NCBI GenBank assembly: GCA_018398805.1
Contig: JAGFBZ010002268.1
Span: 2,253,501 to 2,317,500 of the forward strand
Direction: 5' to 3'
DNA: 64,000 bases
Source of the DNA: Hirundichthys speculiger
Taxonomy: Eukaryota > Chordata > Actinopteri > Beloniformes > Exocoetidae
In this document: piece by piece, positions 12,145 through 20,850 of the stretch
Layout of the letters: every line of letters starts with the position of its first letter
Numbering within the stretch: the first letter of the stretch is position 1
Notes under the pieces: generated by a model
The model's input: the letters and a program-made list of their open reading frames with translations, nothing else
What the model was told of the DNA's origin: nothing
Databases searched by the model: none
Translations under genes and position numbers: made by a program

Positions 12145-13671
12145 TTACACAGCATAGTCATCTTGATCTCGCTGTTGCAGTTGAGCATACATAACCTGGT
12201 TATAATGAGAGAGGCTATTTCCAATCATTCTCTGAACCATAGCTTGAGCACAGGGTATAACACAGCAAAGAATTATGAAAATCACAACTAGCATGATTAT
12301 AAATGGCATAGCTATTTTAAGCAAAATCTGCCACCAGGCTCCAATGGAGAACCATGACGTCCAAGGGGCTGGTTCTGCCCCTGGAGTGTGGTCCGCTACA
12401 TATTTCTGGAGGTCATGTAGGTCATCTAATGCCTCCTGGACGCCTTGCCCGTCTGTGTGGTTTGTCACGAAGGTGCAACAGGTTTTTCCCACTATAGCAC
12501 AGGCTCCGCCCTGAGAAGCCGTGAGAAGGTCAAGCTCCATACGGTGCTGAACCAAGATGTCTCTGATATTACCGAACTCAGACTGAGTGGCAGTTCCGAG
12601 TTTGGTGGTGGCGTTGATGAGTCTCAATAACCCATATCTGTTGATTTCAACGCGGGCACGTACTTCTGCCACATCTATCCAAGGAAAAAGTGACTGAGCA
12701 AATTTTGCTCCCCCGCCCCAAATGCGGAACTCATAGGGAACCCCGGTGTCGGTTGTCATTCCCCAAAATGTAGGAGAAGGGAAGTCACCGTTTTTAGTTT
12801 GTGTGTCTCTCTTGGTTCTATGGTGGGGGTGATGACTCACCTCTTTCATCACAATGGTGTGGTCAGTAAGAGCTGCTAGGGCACAGAGACCTCCCCAGTT
12901 GGCAGGGAGGGAGGCATAAGCATTATGGCCACAAACCCAGTACCAATCTGCTAAAACTCTGGAACCTTTAGGACCTGGGACAATGGCGTTACAGTGAGTT
13001 CCCTCTTTTTCGTGTCTCCGATCCAAAAAACATGCTTGATTGACGGCCCTACTGTTACTCTCACAGGCAGGGTTGGTCAGACACCGAAGACACTTATTTT
13101 CATCCTTATAGGGGCAGAAAGAGTAGGTCTGTTTGCACCTCTCTTTTGGGATTTCACCTACTTTTACAACTCCATTTCCCTTTACACAGTATGCAAACAG
13201 CGTACTCACCAACACCACATGATTGGACAGGGGAACACCTAATTGTGGAAAACCAGTTACGTCAGTCAACATGTCACAATCACTTCTAAGAAGAGGACTT
13301 CTGATAGTTGTTAAGTTAAATGGCAGATTATAATTTGCTTGGGAGAGTAATTTGTTGTTCCCTGGGTGGGTGGCTAATGCTACAAGACAACTAGTCTTCT
13401 CTCTTGTCAGATTGTATGCATACAATGTTGATACAGTAGACGTTGGCAAATGAGTACACACATAACAGTTTGTCATATTTAGGTTGGATGCGGTTAATTT
13501 TGCATGTTGCCACCACATGTTGGTAGCGAAAGGGTGAGTCGCTCCTGCTTCACTGAAGATCATCCGACGTTCTCTGGTGTGCTGATGGTCAGTCTCAGTT
13601 GTGACTTTTGGTAGGGTGACCAACCCTAGGCCCAAAATGGCCAACATTGTTCCACCTGCAACCCACTTCAT
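12145..13671 (-). CDS. env: Retroviral envelope glycoprotein (complete ORF, gamma-type)
   Basis: A 508-residue uninterrupted ORF. The N-terminal hydrophobic segment (about residues 6-22) fits a signal peptide. SU contains a CXXC motif (C69-Y-V-C72), a second CXXC at 194-197 and several N-glycosylation sequons (N65, N87, N119). A furin-type site R-T-K-R lies at 285-288. TM contains a heptad-like helical stretch, the region corresponding to the gammaretroviral immunosuppressive segment, and a C-X6-CC motif (C391...C398-C399) that normally forms the disulfide link to SU. It then has a membrane anchor at about 450-472 and a 35-residue tail. Further sequons lie at N353 and N404. No strongly hydrophobic peptide directly follows the cleavage site. 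The expected role is receptor binding and membrane fusion. All visible landmarks are in one frame, so the gene looks intact; whether it is expressed is unknown. Confidence 0.95.
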   Translation of the reverse strand: MKWVAGGTMLAILGLGLVTLPKVTTETDHQHTRERRMIFSEAGATHPFATNMWWQHAKLTASNLNMTNCYVCTHLPTSTVSTLYAYNLTREKTSCLVALATHPGNNKLLSQANYNLPFNLTTIRSPLLRSDCDMLTDVTGFPQLGVPLSNHVVLVSTLFAYCVKGNGVVKVGEIPKERCKQTYSFCPYKDENKCLRCLTNPACESNSRAVNQACFLDRRHEKEGTHCNAIVPGPKGSRVLADWYWVCGHNAYASLPANWGGLCALAALTDHTIVMKEVSHHPHHRTKRDTQTKNGDFPSPTFWGMTTDTGVPYEFRIWGGGAKFAQSLFPWIDVAEVRARVEINRYGLLRLINATTKLGTATQSEFGNIRDILVQHRMELDLLTASQGGACAIVGKTCCTFVTNHTDGQGVQEALDDLHDLQKYVADHTPGAEPAPWTSWFSIGAWWQILLKIAMPFIIMLVVIFIILCCVIPCAQAMVQRMIGNSLSHYNQVMYAQLQQRDQDDYAV

Positions 13672-13943
13672 TGTGGTCGTAGCAACGCCCAGTCAGAAGA
13701 CTGTAAGAACGCTGTTGATGTCTGATCGGCGCAGTGCCCAGCCGAAGCTGTCAGAACACTGTTGTAGTCTCTGCTTACAAGAGAAGTCCTGCGTCTGGAC
13801 GATCTGGGAGATCAGATGGACCTTACCTTGTGGCAGGTGAGTAGACGTCAGTTGGGTTCTTCAGCGGACAAGGGTTTTGATACCGTCCGACTTCCGGTCT
13901 ACTCAGAGGCGGTCTGGAATGGAATCACCAACTTGCAGTGAGA
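13672..13943 (-). other. Spacer between integrase remnant and env
   Basis: About 270 bp without a supported ORF. In gamma-type proviruses the env splice acceptor and the end of pol lie in this position. The integrase frame is closed by a TAG at 13944-13946, just before sequence that still resembles its continuation (SHCK in frame after the stop). Confidence 0.5.
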
Positions 13944-14099
13944 CTAGTGAATCCATGTGGATCTCTCAGCTATCTTGACCGCAGTGGGTGTGGTTAACAG
14001 CACGGTGAATGGACCCTCCCAACGAGGTGCACTCCAACTTTTCTTTTTCACCGCCTTCACAATGATCTGGTCACCTGGTTTCAGCAGGACCTGTTCAGG
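13944..14099 (-). pseudogene. pol: Integrase C-terminal fragment (pol remnant)
   Basis: In the minus-strand frame, residues read [15 protein letters not shown], then [19 protein letters not shown] and a WIH end. This is the SH3-like C-terminal domain of gammaretroviral integrase, which binds DNA. Everything upstream in pol is absent: the frame's first 23 residues (14100-14168) have no similarity to integrase. It is therefore the right-hand edge of a deletion that removed gag and most of pol. Confidence 0.85.
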
Positions 14100-14219
14100 A
14101 AACAAAGAAAATAGCAGCAGCTTACATGTACTTTGAACCTCACATTCCTGGAACAACATTTGCTCCAAGGTACTTCAGTCTTTTAGCAGCTTTTACAAAA
14201 ATTTTGTAAAGGTTATTTA

Positions 14220-14279
14220 GTCCTTAGTTCTTTGTCTTTGGTTGTTTCCTCTTAGTTCTTTGTCTTTGGTTGTTTCCTT
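14220..14279. repeat. 28-bp tandem duplication in the provirus
   Basis: The unit beginning 'ttagttctttgtctttggtt' occurs twice in direct succession, just before an internal polypurine-tract copy (plus-strand order). Confidence 0.85.
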
Positions 14280-14282
14280 ATT

Positions 14283-14298
14283 CATATATCCCTCCTGT
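14283..14298 (-). other. Second polypurine-tract-like motif inside the provirus
   Basis: The plus-strand 'tatccctcctgttg' is identical to the tract beside the 3' LTR at 11945. It may be a central polypurine tract or a relic of the rearrangement that deleted gag-pol. Confidence 0.6.
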
Positions 14299-14351
14299 TG
14301 AGACATGGGTTCCCCCATGGCTCATATTAGTTATTTTAGGAAACAACTCAT

Positions 14352-14486
14352 TCACTGGTTGGGGGGGTCATGGTCCTCCTCTTCATCATCCTCAGTGGTC
14401 ATTGCAGCTAAGGTGCGGGCTACGGCTTGGACAGCAGGCATTTTCTTCTTCTTCATAACACTCTGAGCATGTGCTGCCCATTCCAT
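14352..14486 (-). CDS. Small ORF in the proviral leader (44 codons), unrecognised
   Basis: ATG at 14486 to TGA at 14352. It has a Lys-rich patch (MKKKKMPAVQ, residues 11-20) and a strongly acidic end (TEDDEEEDHDPPNQ). I recognise no family. By position it could be a leftover of gag or of a gag-pro junction, or chance. It lies between the leader and the integrase fragment. Confidence 0.3.
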   Translation of the reverse strand: MEWAAHAQSVMKKKKMPAVQAVARTLAAMTTEDDEEEDHDPPNQ

Positions 14487-14983
14487 ACAAAGAATCATAC
14501 TTAAAATCACTGTTTAAATCAAAACTTTAAATTCTCAGCCAGGTTAATGAATATAACCTCAACTCTTAGGCAGTGAGCTTAACAACTCTAGGCCAAAAAA
14601 ACAACAACAAACAAACAAAAGAAAAAAAACATTGCATTTCAACGAAAAAAACTACTGGGAGATATGACACGCTATGTTCCGAGTTCCCAGTCTGTGTGGC
14701 TTAGGACTAGTTCTTTACCACGACACCAGAACTTTATATATCTGTAATTTGAGTTTTCATCTGCTTAAATGCAGAACCTTGGATGCAATACGCCAGAAAC
14801 CACCTTATTCCAGTCTCTCGTCAGAGCCTGGTTTTACAGTTTTTTTATCAACCAACATCACAGGACAACCCAATCACATTTACACAACTTATTTTTATGA
14901 TAGCAAAGACCCCGTCTTTCTACCGAATCCCAGACTCGGTACTGACTGCACTTATTATCGGAACCCGGGTCTACGATAACATT

Positions 14984-15092
14984 AGTTGCACATCAGTATC
15001 ATTTCACAATGCCCCAGGCATTAAAAGTTGCACATCAGTATCATTTCACAATGCCCCAGGCAATAAAAGTTGCACAATGCCCCAGGCATTAA
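14984..15092. repeat. 42-bp tandem repeats in the proviral leader
   Basis: Two full 42-bp units (14984-15025 and 15026-15067), each starting agttgcacatcagtatc and containing 'aatgccccaggca', then a third shortened unit to 15092. They lie between the primer site and the small ORF. Confidence 0.9.
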
Positions 15093-15268
15093 CTGTAAAT
15101 ATTGAGATTGTCCTACCGCCTCATCGCTCAGTCCCCAGTCCGTCGGGATCCGTCACTGGGCTCCGGGGCGGCGCCGGACCAATCCTAGGGCCCCACCGTC
15201 AAAGGTCAGGTGGCTGTGCACAGATTCAGGCCAACTTCATCCCGCGGCGTCCCAGGGCGCAGGTATTG

Positions 15269-15288
15269 GATCCCGGGTTTCGGCACCA
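15269..15288 (-). other. Primer-binding site, tRNA-Phe type
   Basis: The minus strand reads TGGTGCCGAAACCCGGGATC, six bases inside the 5' LTR. This is complementary to the 3' end of vertebrate tRNA-Phe including CCA (comparison from memory). It is a primer site, not a tRNA gene. Confidence 0.85.
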
Positions 15289-15294
15289 GAAAAA

Positions 15295-15715
15295 TGTTAG
15301 GTCTAAACCTTACACTTCAAACTACTGTTCACGTAACTAGGAATGAGATGAGAGAGACAGCTGATGTCAGTTTTTGCTTCTGCAGAAGGGGACACCGAGA
15401 GAAACACAGTATGGACAACGAGGTCCGTTTGCTGAGTTTCTGATGGCGTTCTCCGCAGTTTCTCAACTGCAGGTTGCTTTTATTAAAATTTGACACACCT
15501 CAGAAAACGTCTGTTGCTAGGCAGATAGTGATGTCATACATAGCACAGTTTGCAACATGTTGCAAGGTTACTTGAGAAACAGGAGGATAGAGTAAAATGA
15601 AACTTATTGTGGGTGCAGTTTCATGAGAACATTCTTCATTTTAACAAAAAGGAGGCAAATGCCAGAGAAGGGGGGAGGCGGCATAGCAAGCATACACAGA
15701 TATTTTTCTTTCACA
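15295..15715 (-). repeat. 5' LTR of the provirus
   Basis: A 421-bp LTR, the upstream one in viral orientation. It is followed on the right by the target repeat CAGAT (15716-15720) and hAT-element sequence. It would carry the viral promoter; I could not assign a TATA box or polyadenylation signal with confidence. Confidence 0.95.
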
Positions 15716-16504
15716 CAGATGTGTAACGACAACAGAAAGTCCAGTCCTCGATTATAAAACAAATTCCGTTCTGTGGCCCGTTTTTTAATTTCATATTTTT
15801 GATCCAAGTCTAAAATTGAAATATAAAAAACAGGCATTTTTTTCATTTTTTTTTTTTTTTTGTTAGATTGAAAAATGTAATAAAATCTTTCTCTTTGATT
15901 TTTTTAAATTTTTGATTGACAATTGAAAATGGAAAGAATGAATGATACATGGATTGGTAAAGTTACTGAACTTTCACATGGACATTTTCATTTTAAAGTT
16001 CTTCCAGACGGAGGATTTGACAGAAACAAGGTTATTTGTAACAACTGCCAAGTTGAACTCCCCGTTGAAACTTTCTGCTGTTACCTCAGAAATTAATGTT
16101 TTAATGTTATGATTGTGCTGAGCCTCAATCATTTTGTTGGATTTTGTTTGTAGACTTTTTTTTTTTCATAAAAACAGGATGACATTAATGCCCTGGCAGT
16201 GGCAATAAGCTTTATTTTATTTGACATTTTTTTCAGATGAAATTTACACTAAATATGTGTTACTGACAAGTGCTGATGTTAAAAGTGTTTGAACAACAAA
16301 TGTTATGGCACTTTAGTTCATATGGCAGCAGAACATTTCAATGAAAGGGCATTTTACTCTACTTTTGAATTCATTATTTGTTTTGCGTATACAATGCGAT
16401 TAATCGTAATTAATCAGAGAAATAATGCAATTAATCACGATTAAAAAATTTTAATCATTGCCCAGCCCTAATATAGACATTATATTGAATTCAAAAGCTA
16501 ATTA

Positions 16505-16507
<3 letters not shown>

Positions 16508-16574
<67 letters not shown>

Positions 16575-16578
16575 TATA

Positions 16579-16609
<31 letters not shown>

Positions 16610-16612
16610 TAA
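16508..16612. repeat. (TA)n microsatellite
   Basis: About 100 bp of TA repeats with rare interruptions, 40 bp right of the hAT element's target duplication. Confidence 0.97.
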
Positions 16613-17279
16613 AGTTGTCAGGTTTGATGTGGGGGAGGAAAAAAATGATTTCACACATTAAAACAAAAAAAAACATTTTATTCACCAAGAATATCACTGA
16701 TACCATTATTGCTCTTTTTTTGCCATTAAATAAAGCAGACAGGTGCAGCTGAAAGCCAAACCAAGTTTTTAAATTTAAGAGATAGGATAACACAATTCAT
16801 TGCATGACTGTACTACATTTATAATTTTTGGACATAGAGAAACTCTTAATCTTTACAAATTTTCACCTCTAACAAAATTTCCCAATAAATATAACTTGCA
16901 ACATCCAAATATTCTTTATGCTCAAGATATCAAACAAGGGTGTCAGTCTAAGGGTATCAAATACATAGCTGTTCCTTTAGGTCTGACAAGGAAAACCTTA
17001 AATGGTTTTGCATTGTTGCCTACTTGAACCACTCAGAAAACATTGCAGCAAACAGCACTGAAATATTGTTGGTAAAGAAAAATGCATCATAAGCTACAAG
17101 ACTCCATTTGATGTTATAAAGATGACTAGCATGAATGAAAAGAACTAAAGGAAGGAAAATAAAGTAAAGAATTTATGAAGAACAAAAAGCAAAGAAAATG
17201 ACAAAGCAAAAGGAATACAGGAAAGGCATGCGTGGATCACATTTTCTACATTTTCTATTTTGAATATTTGGGCCAAATG
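16613..17279. other. Intergenic, nothing recognised
   Basis: AT-rich sequence with no supported gene or element. Confidence 0.5.
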
Positions 17280-17283
17280 TTAA

Positions 17284-18593
17284 CCTTCCTGAGATGTTCG
17301 TTTCCCAGGAACAGCAATTATGTTCCTGGGTCAGTTTGACCCGGGGCATGTTTGATAATCCAAAAGTGTCTAAAAACTAAACACTCCCAATAAATAAATG
17401 TCATTATTAACTCCATCACGCACTATTTCAATCAACATTTAGCGCACTGTTATTCTTTACCTCTCACAGATCATGGTTCAATAAAAATATTTCACTCTTT
17501 TTTTTTTTTTTAAATCAATTTTTAAAAATTTTTTAAATGTGCATTGGAAAGACATATCTATAAAATTCAATAGTTCAATCTGACATTGACTTTTTTGTAA
17601 TTATTCTATATTTTGAACTTTTCTTTTAGGGGGTGATGTTGATAAATGAACACAAGAAACCTCATCTTCAGGGTCAAAGTGACCATCAAAATCTACTGGA
17701 TTTACAATGAAAGAAAACTTAAGAATTGTTTTTGAACCAGAAATTAATAAAAATAAGAAAAATCAAAATAACAGATTAACAATATGAACATGGTGTATAT
17801 ATGTGTCTGTGAGTCTCCACAGCACACTGGTGACATGTCATCACATTGTGACAAGAAATACTACACAACGCCAGCTTGCAGTCATTTGTTTGGTGCTTTG
17901 AGACCCCATGACTTTATCTAAATGATCCACTTCTCCACTTTGGTGGCATTGTATGGATCATACTTGGTTTCTGATCTTCTCTTGAGCTGATTTCAGAATT
18001 TTTGTGCAAAGTGCTCATGACATTTTGACAACATTTCCCCCCTTTTTGGGGAAGCGAGGCTCTCTGGTCTGTGGTGTCTGTGAAGGTAGACATGAAAGAT
18101 TCAGGGTTCCTGTTTCTGGGTTACCAGCAGCTCAGCGGAGAGTTCACACTGGTTCTTTTGGACCGTTCTAACCATCTTGAGTTTTCTCTGTAGAAGTCCC
18201 TGACCCAAGTTGTAGCTTGTGAAAAAATTGTCACAGGTCATATTCTGCCCTCTGAGACCATGTGCCATGACAAGCTCGACCCAAAGGAGAGGGTGTGTGT
18301 GGGTGTGAAACTGGGGAGAAATGGGGGTCACAGATGAAGAAAAAAAAAAAAAGACACTTATAACCCCTTTTATTCTCCATTTTGGCTGCCAGGTCAAATT
18401 GACCCAAACAGTATCTATGTAACATAAACATAGAGAGGTAGGTTGCAAATATGTTACATGAACCATTTTCAATTTATATGGAGATTACACTAATTAAGCC
18501 AAGCAGAAGAAGTTTTATCCTTAAAAATACTTTGAACTATTTTTTTTTTTTTTTTCAAAATGGGTCAATTTGACCCGCAACATAATAGGAGAG
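17284..18593 (-). mobile_element. piggyBac-like element, degenerate
   Basis: TTAA occurs at both ends (17280-17283 and 18594-18597). The inner ends CCTTCCTGAGATGTTCG and, reversed from the right, CTCTCCTATTATGTTGCG are related inverted repeats. Inside both ends lie 'gtcaatttgaccc'-type blocks. A minus-strand stretch encodes a piggyBac transposase fragment. The right end lies only about 210 bp upstream of the trip4 start codon. Confidence 0.8.
18105..18300 (-). pseudogene. piggyBac transposase fragment
   Basis: The minus-strand frame reads ELVMAHGLRGQNMTCDNFFT, then SYNLGQGLLQRKLKMV and a KNQCELSAELL end. This matches the conserved NVTCDNFFTS region near the last catalytic Asp of piggyBac-type transposases. 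The flanking transposase regions are absent or unreadable, so it is a fossil. Confidence 0.75.
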
Positions 18594-18599
18594 TTAAAC

Positions 18600-18805
18600 T
18601 ACGTGTCACTTTGTCGGTTCAGGTTATCGAAGACGCAACCGAGGTGTGGAACCCTCAAACGAACGCTTGTTTTCTTCCGGAAGTGATTCGTTGTTGCCAC
18701 GTTGCGTTTTTGTTATTTCGCCGACTGGAAACACAGAGTGGAGCTCAGACTCGAACTAGTTTCATCTCTGACACAGTTTTTTGGAGAAATCGTTCAGCTA
18801 CTGAA
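18600..18805 (+). promoter_or_regulatory. trip4: Probable trip4 promoter / 5' UTR with ETS site
   Basis: A CpG-containing stretch between the piggyBac end and the start codon, with a consensus ETS/GABP site CCGGAAGTG at 18677-18685 and no TATA box. This is typical of a housekeeping promoter. The transcription start is not defined by sequence alone. Confidence 0.5.
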
Positions 18806-18885
18806 ATGTCGGAGGCCTTGCTGCAATGGTGTGTGGACCAATTACACCAGAAGTTTGGATTGGAGGCGTGTGAAGACATAGTCCA
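18806..18885 (+). CDS. trip4: Trip4 (ASC-1) exon 1
   Basis: The ATG at 18806 opens MSEALLQWCVDQLHQKFGLE, and the exon ends in phase 2 before 'gtaagt'. It corresponds to the N-terminus of vertebrate TRIP4 (the ...WCxxQLxxxFGL... region). The open frame continues upstream to 18560 without a stop, but that part is 5' UTR by comparison with the family. Trip4 is a transcriptional coactivator and subunit of the ASC-1 complex, which also contains the ASCC proteins and acts in transcription, alkylation-damage response and ribosome quality control (family knowledge). Confidence 0.92.
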
Positions 18886-19790
18886 GTAAGTTATGTCATC
18901 GGGCTTCAGGTGAAACAGTTTAACCGGGTGGCAGGTTAACTCCGCCGCTGCGCTGTCACGACTGTGTGAATGCCAGTTAATGCCACGCAAATGTGACAAA
19001 TGTAATGCTTTTCCTTTGATTACCACAACTATTTCACAGGTGTGCTGGCTGCGTATCTGCTAACTGTTCATTTGTGGCCGCCTTAGTTAAGATTAAAACT
19101 AGAGGTGTGAATCACACAATGTATCGCTATGTGACATGACATCCATTACCTGAATGACCATTCGACGTTTTTTTTTTTTTTTGCCGATATCTCAAAGCTC
19201 CTCGCACACGATTTTGATCTGCTTTGATTCAGGAGCTAGCAATTGGTATGACATAACACATATCATTCACACACAATCACTTCCTTTAAAATCAAACTGC
19301 TGTAAGGGATTAAAATGTCATTTTACAGTTTAATTTCTGGGTTCAACTATATAGTTAAATAACTAATTATCTGCTCCTTGATTCCTTGATTGATGTATTG
19401 CATTGACGAGAATTACATGTATCAATGTCTGATTGATATTTTAATCTATCCTGTTTAGTGCATTCATTATTCAACTAATATATTGATGTGGGTCGATGGA
19501 TTGTTACACCCCAACATAGAAAGGCAACTATAGAAATTAAAATTAAAGGAAAAACTTTAAATCAAACTTGGAACTTCAATCAAATTAAAACTCTTCTTGT
19601 TTCTTTCTAGTTCTTGAAGTTGTAGTTATTTCAGTTAATGCAAGTGACATGTCAGCATTAGATAGTCTTTCAAATTGTGTGTGTGTATGCAGTATTTATA
19701 ACCCTTAATTCCAAAAAAGTTGAGACACCTTTTATATCCAGTCATGTTATTGACCTCTTGCCAATTAACCAAATTAAGTCGTTTCCTAAA
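18886..19790 (+). other. trip4 intron 1, left part
   Basis: Starts with the donor gtaagt. AT-rich with no further coding or named element recognised. Confidence 0.6.
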
Positions 19791-19994
19791 GTGGCCACTC
19801 ACAGTCCAGATCTGTCATATTCTGAGAACTTATGTTGTTTTAAGAATAGATTAATATGATCATTTAAATTCAGTTCAGTTTAAAAATACTTTACTAATCC
19901 CTAAAGGGAAATTAATTGTTACAAGTAACTGTCATGATTTAAGTCTCTTCAAAGATTCATTGTAGAGGGTTGTAGCTGTAACAGTCTTGTTTAA

Positions 19995-20819
19995 AGTTTG
20001 CCACAAGCCACCTGGGAGACACACCAAACATGTGGAAGAAGGTGCTCTGGTCAGATGAAACCAAAATCAAACGGCCACAATGCAAAACAATATGTTTGGT
20101 GTAAAAGCAACACAGCTTATCACCCTGAACACACCATCCCCACTGTCAAACATGGTGGAGGCAGCATCATGGTTTGGGCCTGCTTTTATTCAGCAGGGAC
20201 AGGGAAGATGGTTAAAATTGATGGGAAGGTGGATGGAGCCAAATACAGGACCATTCTGGAAGAAAACCTGTTGGAGTCTGCAAAAGACCTGAGACTGGGA
20301 CGGAGCTTTATCTTCCAACAGGATAATGATCCAAAATGTAAAGACAAATCTACAATGGAACGGTTCACAAATAAACGTATCCAGGTGTTAGAACGGCCAA
20401 GTCAAAGTCCAGACCTGAATCCAATCGAGAATCTGTGGAAAGAGCTGAAGACTGCTGTTCAGAAATGCTCTCCATCTAACCTCACTGAGCTCCAGCTGTT
20501 TTACAGGAAGAATGGGCAAGAATTTCAGTCTCTGGATGTGCAAACTGATAGAGACAAACCCCAAGAGACTCAGCTGGAACTGCAGCAAAAGGTGGCGCTA
20601 CAAAGCATTAACATAAGGGGGCCGAATAATATTGCACGCCCCACTTTTCTGTTTTTTATTTGTTAAAAAAAATTCAAATATCCAATAAATTTAATTCCAC
20701 TTCATGATTGTGTCCCACTTGTTGTTGATTCTTGACAAAAAATTGTAATTTTCTATCAAAGCCTGAAATGTGGCAAAAGGTTGAAAAGTTCAAGGGGGCT
20801 GAATACTTTCGCAAGGCAC

Positions 20820-20821
<2 letters not shown>
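19995..20821 (+). mobile_element. Tc1-like transposon, 5'-truncated
   Basis: This is the 3' part of a fish Tc1 element, ending at the inverted-repeat end 'gaatactttcgcaaggcact' followed by a (TG)n/(TA)n tract. Its 5' inverted repeat and the N-terminal half of the transposase gene are missing. Confidence 0.85.
19998..20666 (+). pseudogene. Tc1-like transposase, C-terminal half, frameshifted
   Basis: A DD34E-type transposase. The long frame shows HGGGSIMVWACF, then a catalytic Asp in FQQDNDPK and a catalytic Glu in SPDLNPIENLWKELK. The first catalytic Asp (LWSDETK, about 20045-20065) is in another frame, so at least one indel separates it. Additional small shifts appear near the 3' end. It cannot encode an active enzyme. 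Confidence 0.9.

Positions 20822-20850
<29 letters not shown>

Larger units (their letters stand above)
11523..15715 (-). mobile_element. Endogenous retrovirus, env-containing, gag/pol deleted
   Basis: A 4.2-kb provirus on the minus strand with two LTRs (5' LTR 15295-15715, 3' LTR 11523-11944) that begin TG and end CA. It is flanked by the 5-bp duplication CAGAT (11518-11522 and 15716-15720). In viral order it holds: LTR; tRNA-Phe-type primer site; about 1 kb of leader with 42-bp tandem repeats; a small 44-codon ORF; the C-terminal piece of integrase; a complete env ORF; a polypurine tract; LTR. Gag, protease, reverse transcriptase, RNase H and most of integrase are missing, so it cannot replicate alone. 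The LTRs differ by about 7 substitutions and 1 indel in 421 bp, which indicates a fairly recent insertion. The env type (CXXC in SU, CX6CC in TM) is gamma-like. Confidence 0.95.
11143..16470. mobile_element. hAT-like non-autonomous element, copy 2, split by the provirus
   Basis: The left end TAGGGTGGGGCAA and right end TTGCCCAGCCCTA are flanked by a perfect 8-bp duplication ATATAGAC (11135-11142 and 16471-16478). The two halves (11143-11522 and 15721-16470) are collinear with the uninterrupted copy at 38291-39301. The provirus 11523-15715 plus one copy of its 5-bp target repeat accounts for the extra length. Confidence 0.92.

Noticed and set aside
12145..13671. Identity with percomORF, the conserved single-copy env of spiny-rayed fishes
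   Set aside because: That locus is very old and without paired LTRs as I recall it. This env sits between nearly identical LTRs in a recent insertion. A relationship within the same env lineage is possible but cannot be tested here.
14984..15092. CRISPR-like direct repeats
   Set aside because: The repeats are contiguous with no spacers and belong to the proviral leader in a vertebrate genome.
15269..15288. tRNA-Phe 3' end as a tRNA gene fragment
   Set aside because: No tRNA body is present, and its position next to the LTR fits a primer-binding site.
16491..16793. 100-residue minus-strand ORF across the (TA)n tract
   Set aside because: Produced by the microsatellite; no domain pattern.
18560..18805. 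N-terminal extension of Trip4 in the same frame
   Set aside because: The family N-terminus matches from the ATG at 18806. The upstream part includes piggyBac-end sequence and an ETS-containing promoter-like stretch.
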